DNA of 64,000 nt from Prosapia bicincta (GCA_036971475.1 JBAIZL010000003.1:110881570-110945569), one strand, 5' to 3'; positions 36,036 to 48,100 are shown, counted from the first letter of the stretch. The notes: a model not told the origin generated them from the letters alone. A program made the numbers and translations.

Positions 36036-36056
36036 GATTAAATAATTAAATTATAA

Positions 36057-36132
36057 AAAATTGGGTGGTATTGGTCGGATTCAAACTGAGTAACGTCATG
36101 TACGGAACCAAGCGCTTTTTACCACTGAGCCA
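36057..36132 (-). other. tRNA-like sequence (pseudogene or SINE head)
   Basis: On the minus strand TTGGCTCAGTGGTAAAAAGC resembles a tRNA D-arm/A box and AGTTTGAATCCGACC resembles the T-arm/B box, in the right order and spacing. GTGG and CCAC can start an acceptor stem. Several stem positions do not pair and the anticodon arm is unclear, so a functional tRNA is unlikely. Confidence 0.4.
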
Positions 36133-36159
36133 AATTTCCACAGCTAGAAATGAACTTCT

Positions 36160-36510
36160 CAAATATCTATATGACAAATCTCCAACCTTAAATTCATTCC
36201 ATGGTTACCACAAAATATTATAAATAAAGCTCTAGGATTTAAAATTAATGAAAAGAATAAAATAAAGAAACAAAATGGATTAACATTATCGAACCTTACT
36301 TCACAAACGGACAATGCGAAATGAAAGCTAAAAGATATTACAATACAATGCAAGCGGAGAAATAGATGAAGGGTATAAATAGTGATAAATACAAATAATA
36401 GTACAACACCATGCATAGAAAGGAAAATGGAAAATTCCAAGGAAATTAAAATTCTATTTTGCCACTTAATATTGTTATTCTGACATATTAATTGTAATTA
36501 TAAAAAAAAG
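36160..36510 (-). repeat. Dispersed AT-rich repeat, copy 2
   Basis: Reverse complement of the family seen at 28780 and 61560 (TTATAATTACAATTAATATG, TCAGAATAACAATATTAAG, CCATTTTCCTTTCTATG). It sits between the two copies of the 34.5/36.9-kb duplication and next to the tRNA-like sequence. Confidence 0.6.
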
Positions 36511-36899
36511 AAAATAAAAAAAGGTTTTATTTGTTGATTTAAGTAGGACTTGACTTTAAAAAAAATATTATTACTTGTTTGTATTTTAAGTACATCCTAG
36601 AAATAAATATGGGTAGAAATATAGCCATAGTAATAATAAGTCTCAGAAATTAACTGAATCTTTAAAATTTTATGTAGCTGCGATTGGTTTATGTTGTCAA
36701 TCCAAACATAAATTTGGTCAGACTAAATAGAAATTATTTGCTAATAAGTTGTTTATTTGCAAAAGCGATTTATATTTTATGAAATATTTTCCCTTACATA
36801 ATTGAAACAGTTAAATGATAATTATAACTAAAATATTTATGCTTTTATTAGATTACGCTTTCAAATCGCTAACAATCTACTTAGAAAATAAAATGTAGA

Positions 36900-37696
36900 C
36901 ATTGTTTTAAACTGTCTTTAGTTAAATTTATAATTGACTGAAGAAATGTATCACTAAAAATATCTATTTATTGTGTAATAATTAGGCCTACATTACAACG
37001 AAATAAAAAACAGAGTTATCTACCTGGTATAAAAGTAAGAATCTAATACAATTATGTATTTTTCATCATTCAATAACGATTGTGAAATAGTTTCCAAGAT
37101 CTATAAAAGATTACATAGAAATTAATTTGTTGGATTAATAAATAAATGTAACAATATTAGTTTATATTAATGCAGGTTAGTTCCCGTGTGTGCCGCTAGA
37201 TGGAACTAGTATCTAGCTGTCAACAATTACTTTTAACAGCTGATTTGCATTTCAATTAATTTTTTTGTAAAAAAATGTTAGTTTTAAATTTGAAAGTGTA
37301 ATATGTTGTGCTTGGAAGTTGTAGTTTTAAAGTTGTGAATAAGAAACAGTAAAATATTTGTAAAAGTTAACAATAATTTTAAAATGGTTACTTTACTTTT
37401 ATTTAATATAACAAAGTTTTTTCCTGAATGGTTTGAAGTATCATTACTGCAATGTTCATATACAGGCCTACTAAACGAAACGCTATTTTAAGGTAAAGAT
37501 TTACTCATAAATGTCTCAAATAACCAGTAAAATGTTTATTATGTCTTTTTATACTTAAACTACTAAACTGTATATAACCTTATGATAGTGTTTAGTCAGT
37601 TTCACAGTATTTACAATATCCGTAGTGACCCTAAAGTCTTAATGAAATAGTTTTGCCTATTTGTGGAAAACATTAGTCCTAATAATTATGAAGTAA

Positions 37697-37736
<40 letters not shown>

Positions 37737-38205
37737 TTTGTTCTTTATATATATATATATATGAAATAAATTTGGCTATTTGCTAAAGAACTGAAAATAT
37801 TTTTTATATGTGTAATTGAATGTATACTATATTAAAATCAATTAATAGGCTTCCTATATATTGTTTTTCAAGATAAAAATATAACGGTGAGGCCTATTCA
37901 TGGTGACATACATCTTATGTTCTCTAGCCTCGAATATGAATAACGATTTGTCACTATGCAATACATAATTTGTCTACATGATTATTTAATTCAAAATGAC
38001 TATTATTACTACGACTGGTATTAAATGCCAATTGTAGAAAACGATGAATTTTAAACAAAAATTCTTTTACCTACTTTTGATAAGTTTTAAACCATTTTGA
38101 ACTTGAAGTATATTATTCGTGATGTATTTAAAATCCTAAATCGATCTTTATATACATTTTAGTTTATAGTCTAAATAATAATTGTAAAAAGGAGCAATAT
38201 CCATA
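36900..38205 (+). repeat. Tandem segmental duplication, second copy
   Basis: Partner of 34500-36035. It carries a TA array at 37699-37762 that the first copy lacks. Confidence 0.8.
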
Positions 38206-39404
38206 ACTTACAGTTTATTATTTTCGAATTATTTAACCGAAATTTCATTTATACATTTCTAAATATATAACCTATGATGTTTTCTTAAAATAATACATTT
38301 ATTTATAATGAGGTCTGCCGTTTCGTTTTATGTGTCCCATCGTCAATTCGGACTGCAACAAGAGTTAACAATGGTATAGGCGAGGTCTTCTGAAAATCTT
38401 TCCTCATTCTAAATCAGAGTTTGGAAATCAACTTTATTCTATATGCAAAGATCTCTTTTGCAAACTGCACTGTGCCGAAATAAATGGTCAGGGATCAATG
38501 ATAGGGAAGAACTAATTTCCAATCCCCATCGATCCTCATCAACGACTTAATCCGCCATTCCTTTAACTCCTCACCCCCTCTCTCTCCACTTTACCATTGG
38601 AAGCTTAGCTTACGTTTACATTCGGGCTCTCTGCTATTCAACCAGACCTCTAACAACCTTCCGTCGTTTTGGAACTAATCTGTTTGGACAAGTTGTAAGG
38701 CTTTACCTCTCTAGCATATCATTCCACATCCCTTCTCACTCCATCGCAGCAATGTAAGGTGATACCCTAACTACTTTAAAGTCATCCTGCATTCTATACG
38801 AGTTTAATTTTATTTGTAAATAGTTCTAAGCCCTTTGAAATTGCTTTGAAAGTTACATTGCTTGTTTTTCAAGTAACTTTGTATAAAACTTTAGTTAATC
38901 GTATACTCATATCTTGCATTTAAAATTAACCCGAGTCAGTTCTCTTTGTGTTTTAAATAAACCAGGACCCAGAATAATTTCTCATCGTTTCCAATCGTAA
39001 AACAACGCCTCCGTACTGGAGAATCTCCCTCTCGGCCTAAACACCAACACACTTGGGTTTTGTTCCGACCACCAGCCATTATTATTTCCCAGGTGCTGCA
39101 AATTTCTGAAAGTCTAAGTTGCAGGGGTTCGTTTAGGGAATTGAGAGAATGGAGAGAAACCAAATATTCGTTTTTCGTCACTATGCAACCTATTGTGAAA
39201 ACAAACTCTATTTGGAACTGCTAAGAGAAAATTTTGCTTTCTTATTTACTTAATTATTACTCTCTTATTTCTTAAACTAACAATTCTCTTTGCGAATTAC
39301 AAACGGACTTACCGTATTATCAAGGGTAACAGTAAAGATTAACTTTCAAAGTCTATCAATCATCACGAAGTCACTATAAGTCCCAACTAACAAACATGTT
39401 CACT
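38206..39404. other. Non-coding stretch
   Basis: Slightly GC-richer at 38330-38760 but no recognisable domain. The 81-codon minus-strand ORF (38936-39181) cannot be supported as a gene. Confidence 0.3.
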
Positions 39405-39930
39405 TACGAGACTCTTGTTTCAACCAATCTATTGTCAGCGATACTCTGTCTGCTATCAAGGTTACGTTCGGGTTTCGTATTTCAACCAAATTCGATTTCC
39501 AGCTTCAGCGATATGTCAGCAATGAAGATCCCCTTACGGGTCTCTTTTCAACCAAATGAGATTGTCAGCGATGTTATTTTCGCAAACATTGCCGCGTTCG
39601 AGTCTTATTTCAACTGTAGTCGATTGTCAGCTACACTTTATTGGCAAACATGGTTAAGTACGGGGCTTTTATTCCAACCAAAGTCGATTGTCAGCGATAT
39701 TATGTCGGCAATCAAGATCACGTTTGGGTTCTTATTACAACTGTAGTCGATTGTCAGCAACACCATATCGGCAAACAATGTCACGTATGGGTCTTACTTC
39801 AACAGTAGGCGATTGTCAGCCTTACAATATCGGCAAACAAGGTCACCTACCGGTTTATTATTTCTACTGCAGTCGGTTGTCAAAAATAATAAATCGACAA
39901 AGAAGGTCACGTTCGGGTTTCACGTTGCAG
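39405..39930. repeat. Minisatellite with 60-70-bp unit, about eight copies
   Basis: The core GTCGATTGTCAGC recurs at about 39431, 39501, 39561, 39623, 39687, 39750, 39812 and 39874, so the unit is mostly 60-64 bp. Each unit also carries TATCGGCAAACAAGGTCACG and a GGGTCTTATTTCAAC-like run. The two ORFs of 116 and 90 codons here are by-products of the repeat. Confidence 0.9.
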
Positions 39931-40534
39931 TCTCGCATCAGTAAAAGCTTGAGAGTATGAGCGCATTAACAAAATCGTGAAAATTAAATTACATTAAAAA
40001 ATTTGGCCAATATTATTATTATTATTATTACTACGGAATTACGTACAGTTTACGGAAGCTAGTAAATAAGGGCGTAAAAACGCTTGAAGTCAAAAAGCAG
40101 TAGTAAAAATTCGTTTAATACAATCATACATTCTACGAATAAAGTGTATGGCAGAAACACATGCAATAGACACGTAACTGACAGCTGAACACTCCGATTG
40201 GGTGAGTACTCTTAAATGTCGTCTTTTGTAATATGCGACTGGCCGGGGGTTTGCATTGACCGAGCATTGTGTATACGTCATTGCACACAAAGAGGCCTTC
40301 ACCGATCTTTAATACATCGCCACGCAAAATGAATCAAAACCAAAATTTATATATCTGCCGAAAATGTCGATTTGTTTATAATATTATTGTTGTTTTAGTA
40401 CATTTTGGGCCTGACTAAGAGTAAATATTTCTACAAAATTCCTTTAATAATAAAGTTGTATTTCTGAACGTCTTTATGTGAAAATAGTCACTGAAAGTTG
40501 GGAGTTGATTAAGTATTAAAATTGAGAAATAAAC
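39931..40534. other. Non-coding stretch
   Basis: An ATT trinucleotide array at about 40011-40031; otherwise nothing recognisable. Confidence 0.35.
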
Positions 40535-41290
40535 TGTTGTGTTTAGGAGAGAAAAACAAGTAATATAAGCGCAACATTTTTGAAGTCAATACCTACTTAG
40601 GTTAACAAAGAAAGTTTGTATTTCAATTACTTTTTATTAGATAATTACAATTAATATAAATAAAGTAACATAAACTACGCGTTAGAGTAGCTGTTTTAAA
40701 TAACACATATTTATTGTTCGCTCTTTAGTTCTATTCTATCTTTATTCTCATTCTATCTTAGGGAACTATAATTATCTTGAACTTATAGTTTTTAATTTCC
40801 CAATGAGAGGTTGAAATTACCATGAAATTTTTTGTGAAAGTAGTATATTTTAAATAATTTATATATTATACTTGCCTATAATTCTTCACAATGCACAAAT
40901 CACCTTTACTCAACCCCATGTTAAATTATCTTAAAATTAGACATACGTTGTAAAAATAAGAATAAAATACGTTCCTAATTTAGTATAACCACAAGGAAGG
41001 ATAATTCTGTAAACAATAATACATACAAGTGCATGTATAGGGTGTTATTTGCTTAGGAAATCAGGTTAAACTCTTGCAAGAAAAAAACCAGGTCTTGAAG
41101 CAATTATGAAATTTTCATTTTCAGAAACTACAAAAAATTGGTAAATTTACAATACTTGTTTAAATCTTTGATAAAAACATTATCCTCGCTTACAAGAATT
41201 GTTTATGGATATAAGTCATAACTAGTGCATTTAGACACTCTTTGTAAGCTTTAGTTCTCGAAAATGGTCAATTAACATAGGAAGGTAGCA
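40535..41290 (+). repeat. Dispersed repeats (relatives of 61500-61600 and of 30690-31830)
   Basis: 40570-40680 (GGTTAACAAAGAAAG, then AATTACAATTAATATAAAT) resembles 61520-61600. From 40700 to 41290 the sequence follows the 0.7-kb unit of 30170-31835, with long near-identical stretches such as AATACGTTCCTAATTTA and CACAAGGAAGGATAATTC. Confidence 0.75.
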
Positions 41291-42240
41291 TAGTGTGAGG
41301 ATATTGCATATTGTGTATGCATATTTATTAATAGTTCTACGGTTTTATAAACTCATTCTATTTTTAGGAACTTCTAATAACTTGTAATTATAGTTTTTAA
41401 TTTAAAAGTTTGAAATTAGTGTGAAACTTGATTTAATACTAGAATTTTTGTTATTATTTTTTACTGATAAAATATCAAAAAAACTATAATTTTTCTGGAA
41501 AGAAGATTTACCCCAAAACCATCAATAGAAAGTGAACAGTCTATAACTATTTTATTTGCCCTAATATTAATAGGAATTAGCATTAAACTTGTAATCTGTT
41601 AAAGAGTAAATAGTGAAATGTGTTTCTGTCTTCAATACGTGTTTTCTACTTACCAGATCAATAATTTCAACTTGCTTACAGCCCAAATGATAAGAACGAA
41701 TAACGTGAAAGTATCAATGCATATAAGCCTGCATAGTGGGTTCTAAACAATCTCTAGTAGTTGCAGTTCCATTTCCTCGTTAATGGACGAAGCAATAAAA
41801 GTGACCTTGGGATATTTGAGTTTTAGTCAACTGGAAATATCTGAGTTGGTGGCAACTCATTGAAATTAGCTACAGTGTAATATTTTTAAAATTCTTTCAA
41901 TTGGTTAAATCTTCTAATCTTTATCGTCTACATCTTTACCTATTCACAAGTGTTCAGTGGCATTCAGTGGTAACTTATTTAAAAACAAACAAACTAAACC
42001 ATAAATTGATTAGAAAAATGATCGCGTTAAACACATAAAACAAACCACTAATATGAACTGTATGGAAAACAGCTGAATTCAAGGGTTTGATGACGTGTTT
42101 TCAAGCATTGCTGTAGCTAAGAGTCCATCACTGAATGGGTTGTAAAATCAGAACTTTATTTCCTCTCCCTGTCCTATTATATTAGGAGGACAGTATGTAG
42201 TGGTAGCTATAAGTAAAACTAAAGTAGAAATGTTTCAAAC
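41291..42240. other. Non-coding stretch
   Basis: No gene or named repeat. Confidence 0.3.
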
Positions 42241-42269
42241 ACTCTTTTGTGAAATACAGGAAACATTGA

Positions 42270-43000
42270 ACACACACTAACAACCACCTATACTCCAATC
42301 TACCCACACACCAAGCCTTAAACTCACCTACTATCCCATTTATCTATTCATCCGTTCACCTTTTCATTCACTCAACTCATTCCTGCCTACCCTACCACTC
42401 ACCCACAAACACATCCATCCACACATTAAGTCACGTACCCACTGAGCCAATCACTCACTCAAACCCCTAATATCCAACCATCAATCCTCCCATTTACTCC
42501 ATTCCCATTTATTCATCACCTACTACCCCTACTATGCTTATCCTTGGTCTCTACTTAAAGAACTATTCACCAACCCCACCTTAATTGTACACCACCTATC
42601 CCTAGAAACACCTCACGCCCACTTACCTATTTGTAGAAACTCCTATGGCTTATCGCCTTTCTTTACTCACTTATTCAGTCATGTACCTAAGAAATAATGG
42701 ACACATCCATTCAGTTACTCTCTAAGCCCATCCAACCGTACACCGAATCACTAGCACACCTAATCTTTCATCACATATCACTCGCCAAATCAAATACATT
42801 CACCTGCAAATTCACTAAACCCACTCCACTCAACGTCTCACACTCACCCACTTACTTTCTCACCCACCCATTAACGCTGCACCCACCTACCCACTCATCC
42901 AATCTTTTTCTCATCCACCCCATTATACTCACTTTCTTAACCACAGACTCTTTCATTCACTCACCGAACCCCATTCTCAACGACCCTCTCGGCTGGGGTT
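42270..43000. repeat. Diverged G-poor CA/C-rich array
   Basis: CACTCACCCAC-like words with almost no G, resembling a decayed version of 22005-24390. The 101-codon ORF in it is low-complexity. The DNA after it aligns with the DNA after the 22-24-kb array. Confidence 0.7.
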
Positions 43001-43019
43001 AAAAGAAATACAACCTTCG

Positions 43020-44220
43020 CTGTAGCGGTGCAACTCGAAAGCCTTTCAGAGGCATGAAAAATGGTTGCCACTTTGTATTCAATGTGATTTCCGTGTAAAC
43101 CACTGGAACGAACTTTCGAACTGAACTCTCCCAAGGCAAATCCGTCTTTGTAAACTAGAAATATAGAGAAAAGAACTCTTCTAGTCTAAACAACACTGAA
43201 GAAAGTCTAAACACCACTTGATGCATCCGTGTAAACGTGGGACCATCCAGTGGCAGGGAAGTTGTTAGTCAGCATTTATAATGCAGATGACAATTAATCC
43301 TTGTGATTTTATGCCGAGCAGAACCAGATTCATTGGAATATAAGGAGCTCCCAAGAGATTTGAGGGGAAGGTAAGGCTTTTTCCTCACCCTAATTGATCA
43401 GCTTTTCCGGAATAAACAGGTCTCTAGTGGTTTAGTTTAAATATTAGGACGGACTTCGGCAATGTGCTACGTTTTTTCAAAAGTTTTCAAAACTATAAAA
43501 ACTCAATAATAACTAAACATGTAAATATAAAACACAACAAATATTTATATTACAGTAGTTAATTGAATCGTACAACAATAAAACAAACGCTATATTTACA
43601 TTACCATAGTTTCCTAAGGACATTTTGAACTATATTTTTTTCAGTTTGAAAGCAAAAATATGAAGCTTAAAAACTTGTGGAGACTCTGTAAGTTTTAATC
43701 AAATTATTAACCCTAATTGTGCTTATATCACTATATATTCGTGGCCACTAGACGGTATATCCCGTCAGCTACGAATAAACCAATGTTAGAGTCGAATTAG
43801 AACTAAGATATACATATAGATGTATGACGTCGACAAATAGCCGGGTGTAGGGCGGTCTAACTAGAACCTTTTGTACTTAAATAGTAAAGCAGTTAAATTT
43901 TATGTAGGTAAATGTGAAAACCTTTGCTCTCTGTTAAATGCTAAATTTCGAGGTTTCCAATTTATTGCCGAAAATGTACATATTGTTCTTTTAATCAAAA
44001 CTAAGTAACTTATCGAATTGGTAAATAAATATCAAAACTACATTAATGTCCCATCATTGTACTATAGAATTAGTCTGTTTATTGGTCATGTGTTTATTTC
44101 TATTAGATAAAGTATATGAATCTATTTCACTATATTTGATTTACAAATGGAGACGTATATTTATGTATATTAACTGTTTATGTTAAGACCACTGTTAGTG
44201 AAACCCATTATTCTCTTTTT
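43020..44220 (+). repeat. Segmental repeat, copy 1 (relative of 52200-54120)
   Basis: Starts CGAAAGCCTTTCAGAGGCAT (52216: TGAAAGCCTCTTTGAGGCAT) and stays collinear through TAGACGGTATATCCCGTCAG, GTACATATTGTTCTTTT, AATGTCCCATCATTGTACT and CCCATTATTCTC. The 52-kb copy has extra sequence in the middle. The repeat contains the short ATG exon at 43660. Confidence 0.75.
43660..43687 (+). CDS. Candidate alternative first coding exon, copy 1
   Basis: ATG plus 25 bases encodes MKLKNLWRL with one base left over and ends at a consensus donor (GTAAGT at 43688). The leftover base fits the 55485 exon, giving MKLKNLWRL-FTCCFGAKK, a short N-terminus with a Cys pair followed by basic residues, of a kind that can be lipid-anchored. 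A TATTTTTTTCAG acceptor-like run ends at 43644, so a non-coding upstream exon may exist. The copy at 50085 differs at five bases, three of them in synonymous changes plus one L/V change. The link to 55485 is inferred from phase. Confidence 0.5.
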
Positions 44221-44237
44221 CTCTTACTGTATATACA

Positions 44238-44244
44238 TACACAC

Positions 44245-44319
<75 letters not shown>
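44238..44319. repeat. (TA)n microsatellite
   Basis: About 80 bases of TA with a small interruption near 44261. Confidence 0.95.
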
Positions 44320-44321
<2 letters not shown>

Positions 44322-44599
44322 TTACGTGTCATATTATGCTGGAAAGGTTTTTAAAAATGATTTTATTTTTATAAACCCTTATTTAATTTAATAAACAATT
44401 AATTTAGAAAACTGTTACATAAATTATTTAATACAACAATTCAATTGATATGCAGTCAATTGGAGTGGAAGACGTCTGTTCGATACATAGGCGAGTTACA
44501 CACTGCCGGGGATCCGTTCTCACCATCTATATAATACCAAGCAGGAATTTTCCTAGCACGCATTTAATTATGAAATGTTCCCATAAATCGTTCATATAA

Positions 44600-44602
<3 letters not shown>

Positions 44603-44647
<45 letters not shown>
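44603..44647. repeat. (TA)n microsatellite left of the inverted repeat
   Basis: Uninterrupted TA array. Confidence 0.95.
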
Positions 44648-44650
<3 letters not shown>

Positions 44651-44719
44651 CGTTTTTTTGTTTAATAATTTAAAGCAACATAGGTGATTCAAATACAAAA
44701 ATATTTATTAATTTATATT

Positions 44720-44758
44720 CAAAGCTTTTTGTTGGTAAACAGTACCAACATCATCAGG
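44720..44758 (-). ncRNA. Candidate hammerhead-like hairpin, left arm of the small inverted repeat
   Basis: Minus strand reads CCTGATGAT, then helix GTTGGTA/TACCAAC with all Watson-Crick pairs, then AAAAAGCTTTG. The CUGAUGA box is perfect; the first base of the GAAA box is A. Confidence 0.35.
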
Positions 44759-44813
44759 ATTGAAAATAACAATAATATTGTAATTACAATATTACATTAT
44801 TGTAATATTCATT

Positions 44814-44852
44814 CCTGATGATGTTGGTACTGTTTACCAACGGGAAGCTTTG
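44814..44852 (+). ncRNA. Candidate hammerhead-like hairpin, right arm of the small inverted repeat
   Basis: CCTGATGAT, helix GTTGGTA (44823-44829) with TACCAAC (44835-44841), then GGGAAGCTTTG. The helix is fully Watson-Crick here while the palindrome copies use wobbles and an A-T for G-C swap, so pairing is kept although the bases differ. The CUGAUGA box is intact; the GAAA box is altered. Confidence 0.4.
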
Positions 44853-44899
44853 AATATAAATTAATAAATATTCTTGTATTTGCATAACCTATGTTGTTT

Positions 44900-44900
<1 letters not shown>

Positions 44901-44961
<61 letters not shown>

Positions 44962-44966
44962 ATGTT

Positions 44967-45031
<65 letters not shown>

Positions 45032-45055
45032 TTATACAAACACACACACACACAC

Positions 45056-45110
<55 letters not shown>
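44901..45110. repeat. (TA)n(TG)n(TA)n(CA)n(TA)n microsatellite block
   Basis: TA arrays enclose GTTTGTGTGTGTGTG (about 44964-44978) and its complement ACAAACACACACACACAC (about 45036-45058), so the block is self-complementary like the one at 11016-11110. The long Tyr/Ile ORFs here are artefacts. Confidence 0.95.
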
Positions 45111-45129
45111 TATATAAACACGAAGGTAA

Positions 45130-48100
45130 TAGGTCGTCTGGAATGTAAAGAACGGTTTGCTATAACTTTTTTTGGCTACGGACGTTCAGAGTCATGTGAC
45201 TCCGATGTCCATAAGTTGCTGCAGCCAAGGTAAAAAACTGTTTATCGATTAATATTGTTTTGATGTTTTCCTGGCTTCCCAGGGCAGTTAGCAGAGCTGT
45301 TCTTGATGGAACCGGTGAGAAGTATCGAAGGAGGATATGGTCTAGAGTCTCATCCTCTTTACTACAGTTAGGGTAGAGTAGAGATTCACTCAGGTTAAAT
45401 CTGAAGAGATAGGTCTCAGTCAAAATGTGTCTGATTCTTGCTCGTGCTGCAAAGACGGCTGTAAATCTGGGAAGCCCTTGATACATTTCCAAATCATTTG
45501 GTCCTTTTTGAATGTCATAGATGTTTCTACCTTTGGTTTCTTCTCTCCAACGGTGGATCCATTTTCTTCTAACTGATGTTTTCACAGCAATCAGGCCTTT
45601 CTTTAGAGAGTACTGCGGTAAGAAGACTGGGCCCATTTTCGCTGCTTGTTTGGCGATTATATTTGCTTTTTCATTGCCGTCAATCCCGCAGTGTGAGGGG
45701 ATGCAGAGCTGTATTTGTTTCTCATCTTTGCTGAGAGTGTTGAGTAAATTTGTTATTTCTTCTAACCTGAATGAATAGCTTCCTGGTTTCCGTCTCTTTC
45801 ATGTGCAATGCGCTTTTGGAGTCAGTGAATATACAGAACTTCTCTGCTCGTAGTTGAAGGCAGTTTACCAAGGCTGCAATTATTGTCAGAAACTTTGCAT
45901 CTACACTGGAGGCAGCATTTGCTGGTACGTAGTATTCTTCTTTGGTGAAGTGGTTATAGCAGCCTGCTCCTGACTTATCCATGACTAGATCTACTGACCC
46001 ATCACTGTATATTTGAACGTAGCCATAGTACAGATTCTGAATCATTTCCAGTGACTCTTGCCGAAGTGCCTCCTGGGGGGGGGTCTCCTTTAGTTAGGCA
46101 AGAAAGTAGGTTTAGAGTTACGATTATTTCATTCTGCTTCCAAGGGGGTTCGTGGTTGCAGAACGGGATCTCCCCTGGAGTCTTAGAAGGCATTTCAGCA
46201 GCGAGCAAATTGTAATTGTGAGTGTATGATTGTCATGTAGTTGTTTCTTTTAAAGAGTGTAGAGGTTGGGTTATGAGTAGTGAAAGGTTTTTAGATGTTT
46301 ATTCCTAGTTTGTTCTTCTAGCAGTAAATCTATGGGTTCTATTGACAATTCTATTTCCATTGCTGCAATGGGAGTGGTATTGCGACAGCCCAGGCAAATT
46401 CTTAAGGCAGCTGATTAAATTAATAGACGTTTTTTAATGTGCGTTACTGCAGCCGCTCCCCAGACCTCACTGTAATAAGCCAGTTTTGTTCTTACAAAGG
46501 ATAGGTAAAATGTTCTCAAGCATATGGTGTCAGCGCTCCATTGTCGGCTGGTGACTACTTTTACTGAATTGAGACGTTTGCTACAAGCTTAAACAGCTTT
46601 TTCAATATGATTTTTCCATCTCAGCTTTTTATCAAGCAGTACTCCTAGCAGCTTAGGGCAGTGGTCATATTAAAGATTTATGTTATTCAGTTTTAGTTTG
46701 GGTTTGTAGTCAGCTAGAGTATTCCTTCTTGTAAATATTGCACATTCTGACTTTTCTGCAGAGATTTTCAGTGACCAGCTTTTGCACCAGTTCGAGACTC
46801 GGTCCAGGGCCATCTGCATTGCCTGGTTAGCTCTGTCCGGATCTCTATGTGAGGCGAAAAGCGTTACATCATCAGCATAGGAGACACACTCGACTCCCGG
46901 AGGTAGGTTGGATGCAATGTCATGTATTACAATATTAAACAGTGTTGCACTAATGACTGCTCCTTGAGGGATTCCGTTTTCTATCTCAGCACTTGTTGAT
47001 TCTTGGCCATTGGCCGATGTTTTAATTTTTTGACCGCTTAAGAAATTCGTTAGATACTTTAACATGTTTCCCATTATCCCAAGCTTCATGCATTTTAATA
47101 AGATAGTGGTGTGGGGTGTCCTGTCAAAAGCAGCTTTAAAGTCTAGGGGGACAATTATCGTTAATTCTTCTTTCTCAAAACCAGCGTAGATGTTGTTTGT
47201 TAAGTATATTATGGCATCGTTAGTGCATCTCTGTTTTCTGTAACCATATTGTGATTGGTCTAGTAGGTTGTATTTTTCTAGTCTCCACTTTAGTCGATTG
47301 TTCACCATGCGTTCGAGGAGTTTGCCAAGACAAGATGTAAGAGCATTTGGGCGATATCATTTCATTTGGGACTTGTCTTTAGATGGTTTTAGGATTGCTA
47401 CAATTTGTGCTGTTTTCCATTTTTCTGGGATATTTCCCGTGTGCCAAGTTTCATTGAATACGTTTAGTATATTAGTAAGCATCTCTTCTGATCTATGTTG
47501 GAGCATTCTGTCATGGATTTCATCCTATCCGGGAGTCGAGTCCTTCAATCTGTCGAGCCCTTTGTCAATTTTTTCAAAGTTTATTGATTTTCTCTGACCA
47601 CCAACTATTTTTAAATTTCTGTTCTCTTCTTGGTTTCTTTTTGGGAATGTTATGGTCAGCGGCTTGAAGAACTTTTGGATGGGCTAGAAATTCTGGATGG
47701 GATTGTTTTATCTCACTTGCTCTAGTTTCTTCTGTGAAACCACTCCGGTCAGCTTTTGAAATACTGTATTTATTGCTTATGACAGATGGGTTCTGAACTA
47801 GAATTCTTGAGATAGAAAGTTCTAAGTATATTTGTAAGTGATCACTTCCTAGATCTTCCCCGGCGTACTAATTTGTTACCCTTTTCTCGATTATTGGTGA
47901 GGACAGTGTCAAATCAAAGGTGCTTAGAGTTCTTGTTGAGGGTGACTGGTATGTGGGCTCTTTGTTTTGATTCAGCATAAGTATGTTTTGGGCTTGAATC
48001 CATTTGAACAGTTGAGGGCCGTTTTTATTTTCTGGTCCGTTTTTCCAACTCTGGTGTCTGCTGTTCATGTCTCCAACTATGATCAGGTTCTTGTTGGAGC

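Larger units (their letters stand above)
44672..44902. repeat. Inverted repeat with about 90-bp arms, flanked by TA arrays
   Basis: Left arm 44672-44762 and right arm 44811-44902 are near-perfect inverted copies (ACAATATTACATTATTGTA lies between them). Each arm contains one hammerhead-like hairpin. Two units of the same short element in head-to-head orientation, bounded by TA arrays, is the simplest description. Confidence 0.85.

Noticed and set aside
40090..40327. Cys-rich minus-strand ORFs of 64-70 codons
   Set aside because: Two overlapping frames with no domain or splice support.
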